Below, piece after piece: positions 1 to 4,816 of a DNA stretch of 7,569 bases (its first letter is position 1; the number at the start of each line of letters is the position of its first letter). The notes under the pieces are model-generated. The model saw nothing but the letters and a program-made list of their open reading frames with translations. It was not told the DNA's origin and did not search any database. The position numbers and the translations under genes are program-made. This stretch comes from CAYRNC01 sp964425645 (GTDB lineage: Bacteria; Bacillota; Clostridia; Peptostreptococcales; Anaerovoracaceae): assembly GCA_964425645.1 (NCBI GenBank), contig CAYRNC010000084.1, forward strand, positions 1 to 7,569, in the 5' to 3' direction.

Positions 1-2
1 AA

Positions 3-626
3 AGCTACCCTGCCACAACTACGGATTTAATGCCTCTTGTGACAAAGATTAAGAACGCAAAACCGGATATCCTGTTTTCGGCCATGCTTATTGCAGACGG
101 AATTCTGCTTACACAGACCATGGATCAGATGAATGTCAATCTGATGGGATGGTTTGGCGGCGGCAGCGGCGAACTTGACACAGCTTTCTTGCCGTCAGTC
201 GGTGCTATTGCCGAAGGAATTTGTACACCGATAGGGATAAGTGAAGATATGCTTGAAACCGATCCCTCCTTTAAGGAGCTAAACGATACCTACCTTGCAA
301 GATATGGCGGAACAGCAACTATCAGTAACGGCGCCGCAATCGCTTACTGCAACGGATATGCTTTGCTAGACGTATTTGAGAGGGCGGCATCAATTGATTC
401 CGAAACAATTCGCGACGCTTTTGTTAATACCGATATTCAAGGCGGTAAGGCTACAAGCGGGATGGTTATGAAGCGCATCGTCTTTGGCGAGGACGGCCAT
501 AATAAGGAAAGTTTCTCAATTATGGTTCAGCTGTCAGACGATAAGTGGAAAATAGTTTATCCTTCAGAACTTGTAAATCCTGACTATACAATTAAATGGC
601 CTATAGGTGAAATAGGAGGAGTATAG
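3..626 (+). CDS. LIV-type ABC transporter substrate-binding protein, C-terminal part (5' end outside window)
   Basis: This is the 3' part of a gene for an extracytoplasmic solute-binding protein of the LivK/type-1 periplasmic-binding fold, which would deliver substrate to the LivHM permease encoded next. The frame is open from base 3 with no stop, and the first ATG (30) falls inside the conserved segment TTDLMPLVTKIKNAKPDIL, so it is an internal Met and not the start. About 207 residues are visible, against about 380-400 for the family. They include the second lobe (FGGGSGELDTAF, then ISNGAAIAYCNGYALLDVFERA) and the usual tail with a F-G-E-D-G-H-N motif followed by a V-Y-P-S-E motif and a stop at 624-626. 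In a Gram-positive cell it would be a lipoprotein, but the signal peptide is outside the window. LIV binding proteins take branched-chain amino acids, amides, urea, aromatic acids and more, so the ligand is unknown. Confidence 0.9.
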   Translation, partial: SYPATTTDLMPLVTKIKNAKPDILFSAMLIADGILLTQTMDQMNVNLMGWFGGGSGELDTAFLPSVGAIAEGICTPIGISEDMLETDPSFKELNDTYLARYGGTATISNGAAIAYCNGYALLDVFERAASIDSETIRDAFVNTDIQGGKATSGMVMKRIVFGEDGHNKESFSIMVQLSDDKWKIVYPSELVNPDYTIKWPIGEIGGV

Positions 627-637
627 CACTGTTATTG

Positions 638-656
638 CAGGCGTTTCGATCGCCTG
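638..656 (+). promoter_or_regulatory. Small hairpin after the binding-protein gene
   Basis: The arms CAGGCG (638-643) and CGCCTG (651-656) form a perfect 6-bp GC-rich stem with a 7-nt loop, 12 nt after the binding-protein stop codon. No T-run follows, so it is not a classical intrinsic terminator. It sits just before a larger hairpin, and the two probably act together on the transcript. The structure is read directly from the sequence; its function is inference. Confidence 0.5.
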
Positions 657-658
657 AA

Positions 659-694
659 GGCCTCTATTCGGAATTTGACTTCCGAATAGAGGCC
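659..694 (+). promoter_or_regulatory. Strong intergenic hairpin (15-bp perfect stem), likely attenuator or mRNA-stability element
   Basis: GGCCTCTATTCGGAA (659-673) is exactly reverse-complementary to 680-694, with the 6-nt loop TTTGAC. No poly-T tract follows, and the next bases (693-708) can form a competing weaker CCCG/CGGG hairpin. It lies between the binding-protein gene and livH, upstream of and not overlapping the livH ribosome site at 715-724. Binding proteins of ABC importers are usually needed in excess over permeases. Such hairpins commonly cause partial termination or protect the upstream mRNA from 3' exonucleases, and that role is inferred here. Confidence 0.7.
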
Positions 695-714
695 CGGTTT
701 GAAACGGGACATTT

Positions 715-724
715 GGAGGAGGAG
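715..724 (+). promoter_or_regulatory. Ribosome-binding site of livH
   Basis: GGAGGAGGAG lies 8 nt before the ATG at 733. A second ATG at 728 lies only 3 nt after this site and opens a 4-codon frame (ATG TTA TGC TAG), so the spacing and the open frame both select 733 as the livH start. Confidence 0.8.
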
Positions 725-732
725 AAAATGTT

Positions 733-1602
733 ATGCTAGCACAGGGACTGGCGAACGGTATACTGATCGGAGGTATTTACGGGATCGCTGCATTGGGGCT
801 CAGCTTGATCTATGGCGTACTCAACGTTGTAAATTTTGCACACGGTGGGTTGGTCATGGCAGGTATGTTTTTGGGCTATTGGCTTTGGGTGTTTACTCAT
901 TTACATATTTATCTTCTGTTGGTGCCTATTTTCTTAGGACTATTCCTTATAGGGGTGCTGATGGAGCGTTCAATCATCAATCCCGTGTTGGAAAGAGATG
1001 AAGAACAGCACATCAATATCATTTTCATCACGACAGGAATGATGATGGTATTTGAAAATTTGGCATTGATGCTCTTTGGATCTGACTATCGTGTAGCGGA
1101 AACCTCTGTTAGCGGGTTAACCATAAAGCTGGGAAGCATAATCATCAATCAATCAAGGTTGTATGGATTTATTATCGCGCTCGTTATAGCAATGTTTCTT
1201 GCATGGTTTTTAAAATCTACCGATTTAGGCAGAGCTATTCGGGCGACGGCGGATGATAAGGAGGCGGCCCAGGCCGTAGGCATCAACACGCGGACTGTAT
1301 TCAGTTTTGCTTTTGGTCTTGGCTGTGCGCTTGCAGGCGTTGCGGGAGGACTTTTGATCCCGATATTTTATGTTCAGCCCACCGTAGGAAACGTTTTCAA
1401 TATCAAGGCCTTTATCATCGTAGTTCTTGGGGGCTTAGGAAGTTTAAACGGAGTGATGCTGGGCGGGATCATTGTTGGACTGATTGAATCGTTTGTAACG
1501 CTTTATTATAAAAATACGATGGCGGACCTGGTGGTTTTTGTTATGTTTATCGCAATCCTGCTGTTTAGGCCTTCCGGATTGATGGGAAAGAAGGAGGCCT
1601 GA
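733..1602 (+). CDS. livH: LIV-type ABC transporter permease LivH
   Basis: One of the two membrane subunits of the LIV/HAAT importer, forming the translocation channel with LivM in the cytoplasmic membrane. The 289-residue product has the usual length and about eight hydrophobic segments. The N-terminal family signature GLSLIYGVLNVVNFAHG spans residues 22-38. The cytoplasmic coupling loop, DLGRAIRATADDKEAAQAVGINT (about 164-186), contacts the ATPase subunits, and the glycine-rich helix VVLGGLGSLNGVMLGG is at about 230-245. It ends with the family-typical LLFRPSGLMGKKEA. The start at 733 is fixed by the GGAGGAGGAG ribosome site. The gene is separated from the binding-protein gene by 106 nt with hairpins and from livM by 1 nt. 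Family assignment is firm; substrate is unknown. Confidence 0.95.
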   Translation: MLAQGLANGILIGGIYGIAALGLSLIYGVLNVVNFAHGGLVMAGMFLGYWLWVFTHLHIYLLLVPIFLGLFLIGVLMERSIINPVLERDEEQHINIIFITTGMMMVFENLALMLFGSDYRVAETSVSGLTIKLGSIIINQSRLYGFIIALVIAMFLAWFLKSTDLGRAIRATADDKEAAQAVGINTRTVFSFAFGLGCALAGVAGGLLIPIFYVQPTVGNVFNIKAFIIVVLGGLGSLNGVMLGGIIVGLIESFVTLYYKNTMADLVVFVMFIAILLFRPSGLMGKKEA

Positions 1603-1603
1603 G

Positions 1604-2620
1604 ATGAGAATCAAAAGTATGATAAGACAGCATTTGTTATTGGTAATCGCTGCAATCGCCGTGATACTGCTTCCGGTGTTCATTCGCGATCCCTTTATAA
1701 TCCACAGCATTATCATGGTGCTTTTTATGGGCTATCTGGGAATGAGCTGGAATCTGATGGCCGGGTTAGCCGGACAGTTTTCGCTTGGACACTGCGCATT
1801 TTTTGGACTCGGAGCCTATACTTCCACTGTGCTGTTATGTGACTTAAATCTGACACCTATTATTGGGATGATTGCCGGGGGGTTGGTGGCCGCTTTGGCA
1901 AGCCTCTTCGTGGGGTACGCATCACTGCGTCTGAAGGGCCATTATTTTGCACTCGCCACCCTTGCTTTTTCACAGGTGGTTCGAGTTTCATTTATTAATC
2001 TGCAGGAAGTATTCGGGCTTAAGATCAATGGGGCCCGCGGTCTGCTGTTGCCGCTTTTTGGTGATTCGCCGTTCATGCTGCAGTTTATATCAAAAACAGG
2101 CTTTTATTATTACATCGTAATCCTTCTGGTAATAATTCTTATCGTTACGAGAGCCGTTATGCAATCCCGTCTCGGTTACTATTTAAAAGCGACAAAGGAC
2201 GAAGAAGTGGCGGCCCAATGTGCGGGCATCGATACAACCAGTGCAAAGGTGGCTGTCGGTGCAATCAGCGCCTTCTTTATGGCCCTTGGAGGGACCTTTT
2301 ATGCTCAGCTTCTGCACTATATAGATCCTGCCGTGTTCAACCTTAATTGGACTGTTGAGACGCTGGCCGTTGCAATCATCGGCGGCATAGGCACTCTTTT
2401 TGGTCCCTTACTCGGGGCCGTCCTTTTAGTGCCGCTTGGAGAGGTTACAAGAATCTATTTGGGCGGTGATTTGGCTGGATTGCATCTTTTCGTCTATGGA
2501 GTGGTCATCGTCGTTGTAATGTTATTCCTTCCTAAAGGAATCATCAGCCTGTTTGACCCGAAGAACTGGCACAAAAGGAAAGGAGGCGGATTCCGTGAAT
2601 CAAACCTTGAAAGTAAATAA
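1604..2620 (+). CDS. livM: LIV-type ABC transporter permease LivM
   Basis: Second membrane subunit of the importer, pairing with LivH. The 338-residue protein is of normal length, with a basic N-terminus followed by hydrophobic segments from about residue 11 onward. The family hallmark GLAGQFSLGHCAFFGLGAY is at 54-72. The cytoplasmic loop that docks on the ATPases is SRLGYYLKATKDEEVAAQCAGID (about 188-210). A glycine-rich segment, GGIGTLFGPLLGA, is at about 260-272, and FLPKGI near residue 308 begins the charged C-terminal tail. The ribosome site AAGGAGG (1591-1597) lies 6 nt before the ATG and overlaps the end of livH, so translation is probably coupled. Its own 3' end overlaps livG by 26 nt. 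Confidence 0.95.
   Translation: MRIKSMIRQHLLLVIAAIAVILLPVFIRDPFIIHSIIMVLFMGYLGMSWNLMAGLAGQFSLGHCAFFGLGAYTSTVLLCDLNLTPIIGMIAGGLVAALASLFVGYASLRLKGHYFALATLAFSQVVRVSFINLQEVFGLKINGARGLLLPLFGDSPFMLQFISKTGFYYYIVILLVIILIVTRAVMQSRLGYYLKATKDEEVAAQCAGIDTTSAKVAVGAISAFFMALGGTFYAQLLHYIDPAVFNLNWTVETLAVAIIGGIGTLFGPLLGAVLLVPLGEVTRIYLGGDLAGLHLFVYGVVIVVVMLFLPKGIISLFDPKNWHKRKGGGFRESNLESK
2579..2586 (+). promoter_or_regulatory. Ribosome-binding site that sets the livG start (GTG at 2595)
   Basis: AAAGGAGG lies 8 nt before GTG 2595 and inside the end of livM. The longer in-frame candidate, ATG at 2553, would add 14 hydrophilic residues (TRRTGTKGKEADS) that are just livM read in another frame, and it has no such site upstream. 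The GTG start gives the normal LivG N-terminus. Confidence 0.8.
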
Positions 2621-3326
2621 TATTACAAAAAAATTCGGTGGCATGGTGGCGTTAAAAGATGTCAGTTTCGAACTGGAACAGGGAGAGGTCTTTGGGCTTA
2701 TCGGGCCTAACGGTGCAGGGAAAACAACCCTTTTTAACATTATTTCAGGTTTGCTGAAGCAGACAGCAGGCGAAATAATATATCAAGGAAAATCTATACC
2801 CCGGATGGCGCCGTTTAGAAGATGCCGCATCGGGATCGGCAGGACCTTTCAAGTGGTTAAGCCTTTTTCAACTATGACGGTTCGTGAAAATATAGCAGTT
2901 AGTGCTATGGCGATAGGAAAAGGGAAGAGCGAGGCACTTGAAAAAGCGGGTGAGGTTATTTCCATGCTGGGGATAAAGGATAAAGCAGAAAGATACCCGG
3001 GTGAACTGACCCTTTCCGATAAAAAAAGGATTGAAGTGGCCAGGGCGCTTATCAGCGAACCGAAGCTTCTGTTGCTGGATGAAGTGATGGCAGGATTAAA
3101 CACACGGGAAATGCTTGATTTTACTGATATTATAAGATCTGTTTCGAAAAACGGGGTCACAATAATTATGGTGGAGCATGTGATGCCAGCTATACTTGCG
3201 CTGTGCGATCGTGTTTTGGTCCTCAATTTCGGACAGGTGCTCACGATAGGAACCCCGCAAGAAATTATAAATAATCAGAAGGTATTAGAGGCCTATCTGG
3301 GGGAGGGTTACCATGCTCAAAATTGA
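2595..3326 (+). CDS. livG: LIV-type ABC transporter ATP-binding protein LivG (GTG start, atypical signature motif)
   Basis: Cytoplasmic ATPase subunit that pairs with LivF to drive the importer. It has 243 residues from the GTG start. Walker A is GPNGAGKT (37-44), the Q-loop is TFQVVKPF with Gln86, Walker B is LLLLDE (about 158-163), and the switch histidine is His195 in MVEHVM. The ABC signature is unusual: where most LivG proteins have LSYGQ, this one reads LTLSD (138-142), with Ser in place of the signature glycine. The residue after the Walker B glutamate is Val (DEVMAGL), not the common Pro. From memory, a branch of LIV ATPases has LTLA-type signatures with the DEVMAGL motif, so this is probably a subfamily trait and not decay. 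The gene overlaps livM by 26 nt and livF by 14 nt, suggesting tight translational coupling. Confidence 0.93.
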   Translation: MNQTLKVNNITKKFGGMVALKDVSFELEQGEVFGLIGPNGAGKTTLFNIISGLLKQTAGEIIYQGKSIPRMAPFRRCRIGIGRTFQVVKPFSTMTVRENIAVSAMAIGKGKSEALEKAGEVISMLGIKDKAERYPGELTLSDKKRIEVARALISEPKLLLLDEVMAGLNTREMLDFTDIIRSVSKNGVTIIMVEHVMPAILALCDRVLVLNFGQVLTIGTPQEIINNQKVLEAYLGEGYHAQN

Positions 3327-4041
3327 AAAGCTGCATTCCGGTTATAAGGATGTTCCTGTACTGCGCGATATATCGCTGCAGGCGAAGGAAGGGGAAATTA
3401 TCGGTGTTGTAGGTTCCAACGGAGCAGGTAAAACGACCCTTTTGAAAACGATTATGGGACTCATTTGGCCTACATCGGGGGACATAATATTTTACGAGGA
3501 AAATATTTCGGGTCTGCCCACCTTCAAAATATCTGAGAAGGGGTTGGGTTTATCTTTTGAAGGGCGCAGACTGTTTACCAGCATGACTGTATTCGATAAT
3601 CTCATGGTGGGAGGCAGTTCTAAAAAGACCAGGGGTTTCCGCCAGGACAAAATGGCCGAGGTGTTTGAAGTCTTCCCTGTATTGAAGGAAAGAAGGAACC
3701 AGAGGGCAGGATCGTTAAGCGGCGGAGAACAGCAGATGCTTGCGATCGGGCGAAGCCTGATGGCATGCCCGAGGCTGCTGATGATCGATGAAGTCAGTCT
3801 GGGTCTGGCCCCCCGCGTAGTGGAGACCATCTATGGAATGCTGGAAAAGATTAAAAAAACCGGTATGTCTTTAATCGTCGTTGAACAGAATATAAACCTC
3901 TGTTTAAATTTTGTGGATCGCGCTTACGTTATCGAAAACGGGAAGATTGTTGCAGAGGGTGATGGAAAAGAACTGCTCCGCGATCCCAGCATCAGGGATA
4001 AATATATGGGTATCAAACCCCTTACAGAGGAGGAGGATTAA
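3313..4041 (+). CDS. livF: LIV-type ABC transporter ATP-binding protein LivF
   Basis: Second ATPase subunit of the importer, 242 residues. Walker A is GSNGAGKT (34-41), the canonical signature LSGGEQQ is at 135-141, and Walker B LLMIDE is at 155-160, followed by VSLGLAP. The Q-loop region reads SFEGRRLF, with the LivF-typical Glu-Gly-Arg-Arg. The H-loop position carries Gln192 in VVEQN in place of histidine, as is usual in LivF. The start ATG has GGGAGG 6 nt upstream, inside the 3' end of livG, with a 14-nt overlap. Its last codons, for Glu-Glu-Glu-Asp, provide the AGGAGG ribosome site of the next gene, which begins directly after the stop. This supports co-expression with the SDR. Confidence 0.95.
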   Translation: MLKIEKLHSGYKDVPVLRDISLQAKEGEIIGVVGSNGAGKTTLLKTIMGLIWPTSGDIIFYEENISGLPTFKISEKGLGLSFEGRRLFTSMTVFDNLMVGGSSKKTRGFRQDKMAEVFEVFPVLKERRNQRAGSLSGGEQQMLAIGRSLMACPRLLMIDEVSLGLAPRVVETIYGMLEKIKKTGMSLIVVEQNINLCLNFVDRAYVIENGKIVAEGDGKELLRDPSIRDKYMGIKPLTEEED

Positions 4042-4786
4042 ATGTCAGATTTTAAAAACCGCGTAGTGCTTGTGACCGGTTCAACAAAGGGTATCGGCTA
4101 TACGATAGCTCTGCGATTTGCAAGGCTTGGCGCCAAAATTGTGATCAATGGAAGCAATCGGGAAAGACTTGATGCTGCATGCAAACGTCTAAAAGAAGAA
4201 ACAGGGGCAGAGGTATTGGGGGCACTTGGCAAAGTCCAAATCGAAGACAACGCTAAAGCAGTAGTGGCTTTAGCGATTAAGGAATTTGGGCGAATCGATA
4301 TTTTAGTAAACAATGTAGGTGTGTATCCCGGAAAGGAACTAAAAGATTTAAGCGCAGACGAGTGGGATCGCGTTATGGATATTAATGCTAAATCATATGA
4401 TCGAAAAGGGAATTAAGGGACGCATTATCAATATCTCTTCCGGTAATTACAAAACCGCAATGGTGGGGTTCGGCGCCTATTGCGCTTCTAAAGCCGCCCA
4501 GGTAATGCTAACTAAGGTGCTCGCCTTGGAAGTAGCACGATTGGGCATCACGGTAAACAGTGTTTCACCGGGATTAGTGGATGTGGGGGCAAGTGAGGAA
4601 GCAATGCCTCAGGCCTATAAGGATGCATTTTGCAAGCAAATTCCCAACGGACGTTTGGCCCTTCCTGAAGATATCGCCTGCGCGGTTCTTTTCCTCGCTT
4701 CGGATGAGGCGAACTACATTAACGGGGACGTTATCCATGTGGACGGAGGGTTGGGAGCCGGGCGTTATACGGTTAAAAGAGCATAA
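4042..4786 (+). pseudogene. Short-chain dehydrogenase/reductase (FabG-like), frameshifted with about 32 nt missing
   Basis: NAD(P)-dependent oxidoreductase of the classical SDR family, split over two frames. The first part (4042-4416) has the cofactor motif TGSTKGIG (12-19), the NNAG-type motif NNVG (90-93) and the tetrad Asn115 in DINAKS, then runs into junk and a TAA at 4414-4416. The second part, in the next frame from about 4388 to 4786, has LNHMIEKG, the catalytic Ser in NISSG (4439-4441), Y-C-A-S-K (Tyr at 4478), PGLV and the C-terminal VDGGLGAG. Compared with FabG, Asn115 to the Met of NHM should span 16 codons (48 nt), but only 16 nt are present. Adding 32 nt restores the frame and gives 258 residues, a normal SDR length. 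All catalytic residues survive, so this could be a recent mutation or an assembly collapse. The substrate is not identifiable. The start follows AGGAGG (4031-4036) and abuts the livF stop. Confidence 0.85.
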
Positions 4787-4816
4787 CATATAACTAAAAC
4801 GTAAAAGGACAAGGCA

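Noticed and set aside
675..703. Possible sigma-70 promoter, TTGACT with TTTGAA 17 nt downstream
   Set aside because: The -35-like hexamer spans the loop and first base of the 3' arm of the 15-bp hairpin, and the -10 match is poor. Not enough to call a promoter.
699..1001. 100-codon + strand frame overlapping the start of livH
   Set aside because: It is a shadow of livH in another frame, rich in Arg, Tyr and Cys, with no family resemblance. The same applies to all minus-strand frames in the window.
2553..2594. Upstream ATG start for livG at 2553
   Set aside because: It would add 14 non-homologous hydrophilic residues that overlap livM. GTG 2595 has a good AAAGGAGG at 8 nt spacing.
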